From: Candidatus Parcubacteria bacterium
Lineage (GTDB): Bacteria; Patescibacteria; ABY1; UBA1558; GWA2-36-10
DNA: 64,000 nt
Assembly: GCA_018669975.1 (NCBI GenBank)
Contig: JABHSK010000007.1
Coordinates: 1-64,000 of the forward strand
Direction of reading: 5' to 3'
This document shows positions 14,322 through 21,832 of this stretch, piece after piece. The notes under the pieces are model-generated. The model saw only the letters and a program-made list of their open reading frames with translations, searched no databases and was not told the DNA's origin. Each line of letters starts with the position of its first letter. The stretch's first letter is position 1. A program made the position numbers and the translations under genes.

Positions 14322-14840
14322 ATGGCAGAAAAAAAACATCAGCGCCCGTCATGGGACGAATATTTCATGGATATAGCTAGAGCTGTGGCTACTAGGGGTA
14401 CTTGTGATCGGGGACGCAGTGGTTGTGTCATTGTTAAAGATAAGCAAATTTTAGTGACCGGTTATGTCGGTTCACCGGTTGGTTTGGCTCATTGTGATGA
14501 TGTTGAACATTTGATGCATAAAGAAATCAATGATGATGAGAGTATTAGTAATCATTGCGTGAGAACTATTCATGCTGAGCAAAATGCGATTGTGCAGGCT
14601 GCTAAACGTGGGATTGCTTTAGATGGGTCGGCAGTTTATTGTAAGATGACTCCTTGTCGAGTTTGTGCCATGATGATTATTAATTGTGGCATCGAGAGGG
14701 TGATTTGTGAAAAAAGATATCATGCCGGCGGATTGTCCGAGGAGATGTTCAAAGAGGCGGGTGTTAAAATGGAGTTTATTGACGAGAGCCTAGAGGAATA
14801 TGAGGGTATGACTGAGCCAGCTCCAAATAAAAAGAAATAA
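14322..14840 (+). CDS. dCMP deaminase
   Basis: The 172-residue zinc enzyme converts dCMP to dUMP, the substrate of thymidylate synthase. The catalytic HAEQNAIVQAAKRG (zinc His and proton-shuttling Glu) and the zinc Cys pair in TPCRVCAMMIINCGI are present. N-terminal RPSWDEYFMDIARAVATRGTC is typical of deoxycytidylate deaminases. It opens an operon devoted to dTMP synthesis (14322-17650). It has no Shine-Dalgarno site and is AT-rich. Confidence 0.95.
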   Translation: MAEKKHQRPSWDEYFMDIARAVATRGTCDRGRSGCVIVKDKQILVTGYVGSPVGLAHCDDVEHLMHKEINDDESISNHCVRTIHAEQNAIVQAAKRGIALDGSAVYCKMTPCRVCAMMIINCGIERVICEKRYHAGGLSEEMFKEAGVKMEFIDESLEEYEGMTEPAPNKKK

Positions 14841-14842
14841 TT

Positions 14843-15388
14843 ATGGAAGATAAAATAATTTTAGGGTTTACAGGTCTGATGGCCTGCGGTAAAGGTACAG
14901 CGGCAAAATATTTGGCAGAAAAATATAATGCCGATACTTTTCGTTTTTCTACTATGTTGAGAGATGTTTTAGATCGTCTTTATTTACCTAAATCTAGAAA
15001 AAACTTTCAAATCATATCACCATTACTCAGGGAAACATTTGGTCAGGATTTGATGGCCAAGGTAATGGCTAAAGATGTGGAGAATGCTGATAGTAGGATT
15101 ATTGCTATAGATGGCATGAGGCGTCCAGCAGATATAGAATATTTAAAAAAAATGTCAGGCTTTAGAATGGTAGCCATAGATGTGGAGGCTAAAATACGTT
15201 ATGAAAGATTAAAGGATAGAGCAGAAAATTCAGGTGATCAAGAAAAAACTTGGGAACAATTTCAGAAAGAGCACGAGGCAGAAACTGAAATTTATATTCC
15301 AGAGTTAATGAAACAGGCCGACGTGACTGTTAATAACGACGGTACCCTGGAAGAGCTCTATAAACAATTAGATAAATTAATAACTTAG
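14843..15388 (+). CDS. P-loop kinase, dephospho-CoA/deoxynucleotide kinase-like
   Basis: This 181-residue protein has a Walker A loop GLMACGKGT (about 10-18) and the layout of the dephospho-CoA kinase/deoxynucleoside monophosphate kinase group. A lid-like segment contains YERLKDRAENSGDQEKT, and a final part reads VTVNNDGTLEELYKQLD. Because it starts two bases after the dCMP deaminase and precedes thyX, folA and dut, a role in nucleotide phosphorylation is the best guess. Dephospho-CoA kinase is an alternative. Confidence 0.7.
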   Translation: MEDKIILGFTGLMACGKGTAAKYLAEKYNADTFRFSTMLRDVLDRLYLPKSRKNFQIISPLLRETFGQDLMAKVMAKDVENADSRIIAIDGMRRPADIEYLKKMSGFRMVAIDVEAKIRYERLKDRAENSGDQEKTWEQFQKEHEAETEIYIPELMKQADVTVNNDGTLEELYKQLDKLIT

Positions 15389-15395
15389 TATATTT

Positions 15396-16748
15396 ATGTC
15401 TATTGAATCACTCAAGCATACAGTCAAAGAATTAAATGGCGGGGGCATGGTCATGATATTGGATACCGGTGCGGTTATTGGTCCAGAATCACAGGCTATG
15501 ATACAAGCACTTCATTCTCGTTCAACTGGTGGTGTTAAGCATCACTTAGAAATATTGGCTAAAAAAGGTGCAGAAAACTTTATGGCCAATTTTTATGTTG
15601 GATATGGTCATAAGTCAATTGGTGATTGCGGTACCATTACTTTATTCATAGAAGGTATTTCTATGTTAGCTGCTAAGGCTATTCAGGATTGGGCATTATA
15701 TAGTGGGCAAGAGGCATCCACTCGTTATGTGGATTTTTCTAAACAAGCTTTTATTGATCCAGTCGGAAGTAAAGAATCAAATGAAATTTTAGAAAATTGG
15801 CGCCAGTTTTATTTAGATTCCAGAGCACCAGTAGAAGCGCATCTCAAAGAACAGTTTCCTATTCAAGAAGGGGAAACAGAAAAAATTTATGATAAGGCTA
15901 TTAGTGCCCGAGGTTTTGATATCTTACGTGGATTCTTACCAGCTGGTGCTTCCACTAATATTGCCTGGCATAGTAATATGAGGCAGGTGGCTGATAAACT
16001 GGCCTTGTTACGGCATCATCCGTTGGAAGAGGTTAAACATATTGCTGATAAAATACAGGAGGCTTTGTTGGAGTCTTATCCTAGCTCTTTTAGTCATGAA
16101 ATATTTGAAACAACTGAAAATTATAATCATCAATGGATGAACGAGGATTACTATTTTACTCATGAAGCTTATCCAAAGACTAGTATATTATATAATGGTA
16201 TTGATACAGAGTTATTAAAAACTCATAAAAAAGTTTTGGAAGCCAGGCCATTCAAAACAGAAATTCCCAAATTTGTGGCTCAAACTGGAATGGTTCAATT
16301 TGGCTTTATGTTAGATTTTGGTTCATTTCGTGATATTCAGAGGCATCGAGCCGTGACTCAACGTATGCCACTTTTAACTACCGAACATGGTTTGGAGCAA
16401 TTCTATTTAGATTCACTGCCAGAGGATGTTAGGAAAAAGGCAGGAGAGATAGTTGCTTCACAAGAAGAAAAAATAAAAAAACTTAAGTTAGAGCCGGAAA
16501 CTGCACAGTATTATACAGCTATGGGTTATAATTTACCGAATAGAATTGCAGGAGACTTACCAGCTTTGGTTTATTTGGTAGAGTTGCGTGCTACTAGATT
16601 TGTTCATCCAACTTTACAAAAACGAGCTATTGAAATGGCTAATATTTTGGAAAAAGAATTCGGTAGTTACGGTTTAAAACTTTATCTAGATGAAGATCCT
16701 GGTCGTTTTGATGTTAAGCGTGGTGAGCATGATATTGTTATGAAATAA
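15396..16748 (+). CDS. thyX: Double-domain ThyX-like flavin-dependent thymidylate synthase
   Basis: ThyX makes dTMP from dUMP using FAD and methylenetetrahydrofolate; usual proteins are 220-260 residues and act as tetramers. This one has 450 residues and reads as two ThyX-like halves. The N-terminal half keeps SGQEASTRYV (103-112) but has DWA (98-100) where the catalytic RHR is expected. The C-terminal half has RHR at 316-318 in QRHRAVTQRMPLL but lacks the following Ser/Asn-Glu pattern. The two halves may build one composite active site. It lies between a kinase and folA (stop and start overlap as ATAATG). Confidence 0.85.
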   Translation: MSIESLKHTVKELNGGGMVMILDTGAVIGPESQAMIQALHSRSTGGVKHHLEILAKKGAENFMANFYVGYGHKSIGDCGTITLFIEGISMLAAKAIQDWALYSGQEASTRYVDFSKQAFIDPVGSKESNEILENWRQFYLDSRAPVEAHLKEQFPIQEGETEKIYDKAISARGFDILRGFLPAGASTNIAWHSNMRQVADKLALLRHHPLEEVKHIADKIQEALLESYPSSFSHEIFETTENYNHQWMNEDYYFTHEAYPKTSILYNGIDTELLKTHKKVLEARPFKTEIPKFVAQTGMVQFGFMLDFGSFRDIQRHRAVTQRMPLLTTEHGLEQFYLDSLPEDVRKKAGEIVASQEEKIKKLKLEPETAQYYTAMGYNLPNRIAGDLPALVYLVELRATRFVHPTLQKRAIEMANILEKEFGSYGLKLYLDEDPGRFDVKRGEHDIVMK

Positions 16749-17227
16749 TGACAGTTGGTATTATTGCGGTTATAGATAGAAATTTGGGCATTGGCAAAGA
16801 TGGAAAGATGTTGGCTGATTTACCACCAGATCTAAAGTATTTTAAAAAAATTACTTTGAATCACATGGTTATTATGGGCAGGAAGACTCACCAGTCCATA
16901 GCTAAAATTTTATCAGATAGAACTAACATTGTTTTAAGTAAGAATTCAGAGTTTAAAGTAAAAGGTTGTCTAGTTTTGTCTTCAATTAAAGAAGCCATTG
17001 AATATGCTAAGCAGGCTAAGGAAACAGAAGTATTTATTATTGGCGGAGGAGATATTTATGATCAGGCTATAAAGTATGCCGATAAATTGTATCTGACTTT
17101 AGTAGATGCTGAGTGGTCAGCTGATACATTTTTTCCAAAGTATAAAGAATTTAAAAATTTGATTTCGGAATCAGAAGAGCAAGAGTATAAAGGTTTAAAA
17201 TTTAAATATATTGAATTAAGTAAATAA
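16748..17227 (+). CDS. folA: Dihydrofolate reductase
   Basis: This 159-residue enzyme reduces dihydrofolate with NADPH. Conserved features are IIAVIDRNLGIGKDGKM at the start, the substrate-site segment LPPDLKYFKKIT with its acidic residue, VIMGRKTHQSI, and the nucleotide-binding VFIIGGGDIYDQAI. It starts at the thyX stop. A ThyX enzyme yields tetrahydrofolate directly, so DHFR here serves folate recycling rather than a strict need of the cycle. Confidence 0.95.
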   Translation: MTVGIIAVIDRNLGIGKDGKMLADLPPDLKYFKKITLNHMVIMGRKTHQSIAKILSDRTNIVLSKNSEFKVKGCLVLSSIKEAIEYAKQAKETEVFIIGGGDIYDQAIKYADKLYLTLVDAEWSADTFFPKYKEFKNLISESEEQEYKGLKFKYIELSK

Positions 17228-17650
17228 ATGGAAATAAAGACTAAAAAACTTCATCCAGATTCTCAGCTACCTCAGATGATGAGGGAAGGCGATGCCGCTA
17301 TGGATTTTTATGCTTATAAAGATTATTTGATTGAGTCAGGAGTTAAGGTGGTGGTAGAAACTGGCGTGGCTATTGCTATACCGCGTGGTTATTGGGGCAA
17401 TGTTCGTGATCGCAGTGGTTTGGCTGGTAAGCACAATATTCATACTATGGCCGGTGTCATGGATTCTAATTATCGTGGTGAAGTACAGATAGTAATGATA
17501 AATTTAGGTAAAGAAGAATATCAGATAAAGAAGGGTGACCGTATTTGTCAGATGATAATATCTAGACATGAAGATTTGGAAGTCATGGAAGTAGATGAGT
17601 TAGATGAGACTAACCGTGGAGACAGCCGTTTTGCCTCCAGTGGTTATTAA
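17228..17650 (+). CDS. dut: dUTP diphosphatase
   Basis: This 140-residue trimeric-type dUTPase hydrolyses dUTP to dUMP. The five family motifs can be followed: GDAAMDFYA, RDRSGLAGK, GVMDSNYRGEV with the catalytic Asp/Tyr region, GDRICQMII and a C-terminal RGDSRFASSGY. The last is a degenerate form of the usual Arg-Gly-x-x-Gly-Phe-Gly-Ser motif that closes over the substrate. It starts directly after folA. It supplies dUMP to the thymidylate synthase encoded two genes upstream. Confidence 0.94.
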   Translation: MEIKTKKLHPDSQLPQMMREGDAAMDFYAYKDYLIESGVKVVVETGVAIAIPRGYWGNVRDRSGLAGKHNIHTMAGVMDSNYRGEVQIVMINLGKEEYQIKKGDRICQMIISRHEDLEVMEVDELDETNRGDSRFASSGY

Positions 17651-17708
17651 TTTTATTAAGATCTTTTTTAAATAATGCAATCAACACAAGCAAAGAAAGG
17701 AGGAAGTC

Positions 17709-18308
17709 ATGCAGATTTTTCTTGATGGTGCTTTAGAGATGTACCGTGGTGGCTTCATTTATGTAATAACGGGTTCGATGTTTTCTGGTAAAACTGGTAA
17801 GTTGATAAGAAACTTACGTCGGGTGGAGATCCGCAACAAGTACGCAGAAGACAAAAAGAAAATTGTTTTGTTCAAACCTCAGAAGGACGATCGTCATCAG
17901 ACTAGCGAAGTGGTTTCTCACAACGATTACAAGTTTGAAGCAGTGGTGGTGCCAGATGTGGTAGCTATTGCAGCTTGGGTGGAGGAACATCAACCAGATA
18001 TCATCGCTATCGATGAAGTCCAATTTTTTGATGTGCTAGAGCTCTTAGCTTTGTTGATCAAGCTAGCCGATCAAGGCAAGGCAATTATTTTGACAGTTCT
18101 AGATCAAGATTTTGCCTGCCGGCCTTTTGATGGTGTTGCTGAGCTTTTTGCTGAAGCAGAAATCTTGGAAAAATTGCATCCTATTTGTGAGGGTTGTGGC
18201 AAACGTGCTTCACGTAGTTTTCGTTTGTCTGACTCAGACAAGGTTATCCAGGTGGGTGGTAAGGAAGCTTATATTCCTTTGTGCCGTGCTTGTCGCAATG
18301 AACACTAA
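17709..18308 (+). CDS. tdk: Thymidine kinase (TK1 type)
   Basis: The 199-residue salvage enzyme phosphorylates thymidine with ATP. It has the P-loop GSMFSGKTGKL (about 22-32), the Walker B segment IIAIDEVQFF, the lasso-type LDQDFACRPF and four zinc Cys (CEGC and CRAC). Unlike the genes before and after, it has a perfect AAAGGAGG site and higher GC, so it looks like an insertion into the dTMP region. It is followed by its own terminator. Confidence 0.95.
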   Translation: MQIFLDGALEMYRGGFIYVITGSMFSGKTGKLIRNLRRVEIRNKYAEDKKKIVLFKPQKDDRHQTSEVVSHNDYKFEAVVVPDVVAIAAWVEEHQPDIIAIDEVQFFDVLELLALLIKLADQGKAIILTVLDQDFACRPFDGVAELFAEAEILEKLHPICEGCGKRASRSFRLSDSDKVIQVGGKEAYIPLCRACRNEH

Positions 18309-18316
18309 TAATATTA

Positions 18317-18344
18317 CCCCTTTGCTTGCAGAGGGGCTTTTTTT
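18317..18344 (+). terminator. Terminator after thymidine kinase
   Basis: CCCCTT pairs with GAGGGG, followed by CTTTTTTT. Confidence 0.85.
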
Positions 18345-18360
18345 ATCAAACAGATTGTGA

Positions 18361-18366
18361 TATATT
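18361..18366 (+). promoter_or_regulatory. -10 box of tmk
   Basis: TATATT is directly followed by an ATG (18367) and, six bases further, by a second in-frame ATG (18373). The six-base spacing seen at other leaderless genes favours the second. Confidence 0.6.
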
Positions 18367-18372
18367 ATGACT

Positions 18373-19050
18373 ATGAAAAAAGGAAAATTTATTGTAATTG
18401 ACGGAACCGACGGTTCAGGTAAAGCAACTCAAGTTGGTATTTTAGAAGAGCGTCTAAAGAAAGAGGGTTACGATGTGGCTGTGATTGATTTTCCTCGTTA
18501 TGGGCATCCAGCAGCATATTTTGTAGAAAAGTATCTTAACGGTGAGTATGGTGGAGTGGAGGAAGTTGGCCCTAAAATGGGTTCAACCTTTTATGCTTTA
18601 GATCGTTTTGATGCCAAGCCTGAGACTAAAAAATTTCTTGAGCAAGGAAAAATAGTTTTAGCTAATCGTTATGTATCAGCTAGTATGGGCCACCAGGGTT
18701 CAAAAATTTCTGACCTTAACAAAAGAAAAGACTTCCTAGATTGGTTATACGAATTGGAGTACGATATTTTGCAAATACCAAAGCCAGAGGCAAATATCAT
18801 TTTGCATGTTACAGCTGATATTAGCCAGAAATTAGTAGATAAAAAAGGTCATCGTGATTATGTGGGCGGTGAAAAGAGGGATTTGCATGAGGGCAACCTG
18901 GAGCATTTAAAAGCTGCGGAAGCTACTTATTTGCAAATTGCCAAAGATTATCCAGACTTTGATTTAATTGAATGTGTTAAAGATGGAGAAATTATGACTC
19001 GAGAAGATATACACGAGCTTATTTGGGCAAAAGTTAAAGAATTGCTATAA
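18373..19050 (+). CDS. tmk: Thymidylate kinase
   Basis: Thymidylate kinase makes dTDP from dTMP. The P-loop is DGTDGSGKATQ near the N-terminus. DFPRYGHPAAYFVEKYLNGEYG, FYALDRFDAKP and the strand VLANRYVSASMGHQG follow in family order. The start is chosen at 18373 because it lies six bases after the TATATT box; 18367 would add two residues (225 versus 227). It completes the dTMP route that starts at 14322 and precedes gatB by eight bases. Confidence 0.93.
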   Translation: MKKGKFIVIDGTDGSGKATQVGILEERLKKEGYDVAVIDFPRYGHPAAYFVEKYLNGEYGGVEEVGPKMGSTFYALDRFDAKPETKKFLEQGKIVLANRYVSASMGHQGSKISDLNKRKDFLDWLYELEYDILQIPKPEANIILHVTADISQKLVDKKGHRDYVGGEKRDLHEGNLEHLKAAEATYLQIAKDYPDFDLIECVKDGEIMTREDIHELIWAKVKELL

Positions 19051-19058
19051 TAAAAACA

Positions 19059-20564
19059 ATGACAAAATACGAGACAATAATTGGTTTAGAGATTCACTTA
19101 CAGCTTAAGACTAAGACTAAGATGTTTTGTAATTGTTCTAATGATGGAGAGAATCAAAAACCCAATAGTGTGGTTTGTCCGATTTGCTTAGGGCACCCTG
19201 GAACATTGCCAACTGTTAATAAAGAGGCGGTTAAACAGGGCATGGCTATGGCTCTAGCATTAAGTTGCAAAATAAATACTCAATCAAAATTTGATAGAAA
19301 GAATTATTTTTATCCAGACCTGCCCAAGGGTTATCAAATATCACAATTTGATGAACCGTTGGCGCATGATGGACATCTGGTGATAGAGTTGGGAGATAAG
19401 AATTGGAAGATAGGTATTGAGCGTCTGCATTTAGAAGAGGATGCTGCTAAAAATATTCATAGCACTGGTCAGACCCTAGTTGATTTTAATAGAGGTGGAA
19501 CACCACTGGCTGAGATTGTTACTAAGCCTGATTTTCGTTATCCAGAACAAGCTAAGGTATTTTTACAGGAGTTAAGGTTAATGGCTCGATATTTGGGGGT
19601 TAGTGATGCTGATATGGAAAAAGGGCATATGCGTTGTGATGCCAATATATCTCTTAGACCACAGGGTGAAGATAAGCTTTATGAAAAGATTGAGGTTAAA
19701 AATCTTAATTCTTTCAAGGCTGTAGAAAAAGCTTTATTTTTTGAAGAAGCTAGGCAGACCAAGTTGTGGGATAAGAAAAAACAACCTGAGAAGACTGAAA
19801 CTCGTGGTTGGGATGAAGCTAAGCAAGAAACTGTTTTGCAGAGGACCAAAGAGGGCTTTGCAGACTATAGGTATTTTCCAGAGCCAGATTTACCGCCCTT
19901 GATAATTAGTGAAAAATTATTGATTGAAGTTAAAGCCTCTATTCCTGAATTGCCCGCGGCTAAGAAGAATCGTTTAAGTAAGGAGTATGGACTCATTGCT
20001 GATGATGCTAGGATTCTAGTAGCCCAAAGACATTGGGCTGATTATTACGAGGGTATAATGTCAGATCTTAGAGCTTGGCTATTTAAGACAAAGGGTGTGG
20101 CAGAGGATACAGATAAGGCTGCTGAGTTGTGGGTTGAGCATCGAGGTAAGTTGGCCAAGTTAACTTTTAATTGGCTAACTAGTGAGTTATTTGGTTTAAC
20201 GGGTACTAATTTTAAATTTGAGGATCTGAAAATCAGTGCTGAAAATATGGCTGAATTACTCAAGATGATTTATAGACAAAAGATTAACTCTTCAGCTGCT
20301 CAGACAGTTCTCAAGGAAATGTACGAAACTGGCGGTGATCCTTCAGCTATTGCCGAGGACAAGGATTTAGCGCAAATAGATGATGATAGTACTATAGAAG
20401 ACTTGGTAATCAAGGTAATTATGACCAATACAGCCCAGGTAGAGGAGTACAAGGCTGGCAAGGAGGCAGTGCTCAAATATTTAGTTGGTATGGTCATGAA
20501 AGAGAGTAAGGGTAGTGCTAATCCGCAGAAAGTAGAACAGATTTTAAAGCAAAAATTGCAATAA
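19059..20564 (+). CDS. gatB: Asp-tRNA(Asn)/Glu-tRNA(Gln) amidotransferase subunit B
   Basis: The 501-residue GatB is the kinase/tRNA-binding subunit of the GatCAB complex, which amidates misacylated Glu-tRNA(Gln) or Asp-tRNA(Asn). Signature blocks include YETIIGLEIHLQL, the zinc Cys set (FCNCS and VCPICLGHPG), FDRKNYFYPDLPKGYQISQ and EIVTKPDFR, with a C-terminal tRNA-binding tail. No gatA or gatC lies nearby. Length is normal. It is AT-rich with no clear ribosome site. Confidence 0.97.
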   Translation: MTKYETIIGLEIHLQLKTKTKMFCNCSNDGENQKPNSVVCPICLGHPGTLPTVNKEAVKQGMAMALALSCKINTQSKFDRKNYFYPDLPKGYQISQFDEPLAHDGHLVIELGDKNWKIGIERLHLEEDAAKNIHSTGQTLVDFNRGGTPLAEIVTKPDFRYPEQAKVFLQELRLMARYLGVSDADMEKGHMRCDANISLRPQGEDKLYEKIEVKNLNSFKAVEKALFFEEARQTKLWDKKKQPEKTETRGWDEAKQETVLQRTKEGFADYRYFPEPDLPPLIISEKLLIEVKASIPELPAAKKNRLSKEYGLIADDARILVAQRHWADYYEGIMSDLRAWLFKTKGVAEDTDKAAELWVEHRGKLAKLTFNWLTSELFGLTGTNFKFEDLKISAENMAELLKMIYRQKINSSAAQTVLKEMYETGGDPSAIAEDKDLAQIDDDSTIEDLVIKVIMTNTAQVEEYKAGKEAVLKYLVGMVMKESKGSANPQKVEQILKQKLQ

Positions 20565-20591
20565 ATAGACTATTTAAAGGTAAAAATAAAG

Positions 20592-20616
20592 AAAACCCCC
20601 ATTTTATGGGGGTTTT
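20592..20616 (+). terminator. Terminator after gatB
   Basis: AAAACCCCC and GGGGGTTTT form the hairpin, with T at its 3' side. Confidence 0.85.
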
Positions 20617-20622
20617 AAGGTA

Positions 20623-20651
20623 TTGACAAAAATTAAAAAGTATGTTATGAT
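20623..20651 (+). promoter_or_regulatory. Promoter of the 20761-21787 unit
   Basis: TTGACA (20623-20628), 17 bases, TATGAT (20646-20651). Start predicted near 20658. Confidence 0.8.
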
Positions 20652-20655
20652 GTTC

Positions 20656-20727
20656 TATCAACTGCGGACTCCGTTATCTAATTAGAGAGACGGACAAGCC
20701 GGGTTGATGTAAGAACCTTTCAAAACT
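20656..20727 (+). promoter_or_regulatory. Structured leader with shared 16-base element
   Basis: The leader of about 100 bases can fold as nested hairpins (ATCAAC with GTTGAT; TCCGT with ACGGA). It contains AGAACCTTTCAAAACT at 20712-20727, which recurs exactly in the leader of the NAD operon (42120-42105, minus strand). No known riboswitch is recognised. Confidence 0.45.
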
Positions 20728-20760
20728 TTTTCATCACACACTCTTCTCAGGAGGAAGAAC

Positions 20761-21045
20761 ATGCACAACGTGATCAATCACTGCGAATTGTACCGGGAAG
20801 TCCAGGGCAGCATGGATACCGCTGATTTCCAGGAGGCCGTCATGACCCGTGCCGGCGAGATCGTCGAAGCGGCCAAGAACGGCCAGACCAGTGATCCGCA
20901 CAACCTGCGCGGCGTCGAGATCGTTGCCTGGTCCGTGGCACAGCATGTGCTCAACGAAGGTGCCCGTCAGATCGCCAGCGACCTCGGTGTCGAGATCGAT
21001 CGGCTCAAGCGCCAGGCGTCCAGCCAGCACATCTCGTCCTGCTAG
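20761..21045 (+). CDS. Hypothetical small protein
   Basis: This 94-residue soluble helical protein has no motif I recognise. It starts with a strong AGGAGG site, is markedly GC-rich compared with gatB upstream, and shares a promoter with the phosphoribosyltransferase downstream, separated by a terminator that may act as an attenuator. The opposite strand is also open here, but the ribosome site and promoter support the plus strand. Confidence 0.75.
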   Translation: MHNVINHCELYREVQGSMDTADFQEAVMTRAGEIVEAAKNGQTSDPHNLRGVEIVAWSVAQHVLNEGARQIASDLGVEIDRLKRQASSQHISSC

Positions 21046-21094
21046 TCCGGATTCGTCCGGGTATCACATCCTGAGTTAGACATCAAGTCCGTGG

Positions 21095-21128
21095 GGACGG
21101 CGATCTCTCGCCGTCCTCTTTTTTTTCA
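21095..21128 (+). terminator. Terminator or attenuator between 20761 and 21143 genes
   Basis: GGACGGCGA pairs with TCGCCGTCC, followed by a long T run that ends only a few bases before the AAGGAGG site of the next gene. Confidence 0.85.
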
Positions 21129-21142
21129 AGGAGGCGCAGACA

Positions 21143-21787
21143 TTGTTTTTTGAAAACAGGACTGATGCTGGTAAGCACCTTGCTCGAACTGTACTTGACT
21201 CCGGACGTGATTTTTCCGGATTCGAAGTGGTCGGTTTGGCTCGAGGTGGCGTGCCAGTGGCTGAGCCTATTGCTCAGGCTCTGAGCTTGCCGCTCAAGGC
21301 CATGTGTATCGATGATCTTCTGGTCGACGGTTCCAAGTTGGTTTGCACGACCTCTGGTCATGGCTTGCTTTACAAGTTGAGTCGTCCGGTCGAAGGTACG
21401 CAAAAAGTCGATATGGCTCCGCGTTGGATCGAGGACAGTAGTCAGCTGGAATTGACGGGCTTGTCCGAGTTCCTGAGCGAGTTGCAACGTCGTGAACTGA
21501 TGTACAACAATGGCCAGGCTTTCCAGCCTGGCATTAAGGTGCTCTTGGTCGACGACGGACTCGTTAGTGGTACAACCATCAAGGTGGCAGTTCAGGCTCT
21601 GCGTCAGCAGGGCGTCGAAGAGATCGTAGTAGCGATACCTGTGGTCCTGCCCTGGACTCAGAACGCTAAGCTCGATTTCGAGTTGATCACCTGGAGAGTG
21701 TCCACGATGAAGAATGCCGCAACTGGCATGTTTTACTTTGAGTTCGGGGATACACCCGATCAGCAGGTTATGGCCGCCACGGCCTAA
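21143..21787 (+). CDS. Phosphoribosyltransferase family protein, TTG start
   Basis: This 214-residue protein has the type I phosphoribosyltransferase layout. An N-terminal VVGLARGGVPVAEPIA loop and the PRPP-binding signature VLLVDDGLVSGTT (133-145) are clear. Such enzymes move the phosphoribosyl group of PRPP to a base or release it; the substrate cannot be told. It starts with TTG, eight bases after AAGGAGG. GC is high (38 of 60 in one hand-counted line, 21241-21300). No own promoter is seen, so it depends on read-through of the terminator just upstream. Confidence 0.85.
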   Translation: MFFENRTDAGKHLARTVLDSGRDFSGFEVVGLARGGVPVAEPIAQALSLPLKAMCIDDLLVDGSKLVCTTSGHGLLYKLSRPVEGTQKVDMAPRWIEDSSQLELTGLSEFLSELQRRELMYNNGQAFQPGIKVLLVDDGLVSGTTIKVAVQALRQQGVEEIVVAIPVVLPWTQNAKLDFELITWRVSTMKNAATGMFYFEFGDTPDQQVMAATA

Positions 21788-21802
21788 ACCTCACAAAGTA
21801 AA

Positions 21803-21832
21803 GAGCACCCACTCCGGTGGGTGCTCATTTTT
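21803..21832 (+). terminator. Terminator after the phosphoribosyltransferase gene
   Basis: GAGCACCCA and TGGGTGCTC form the hairpin, followed by T-rich sequence. It may also serve the convergent miaB-miaA gene. Confidence 0.85.

Noticed and set aside
14843..15388. Firm call of dephospho-CoA kinase
   Set aside because: The P-loop and length fit, but the neighbourhood is dTMP synthesis, so the specific substrate was left open.
20734..21030. Minus-strand 98-codon frame opposite 20761-21045
   Set aside because: It has no promoter or ribosome site on that strand, and the plus-strand gene has both.
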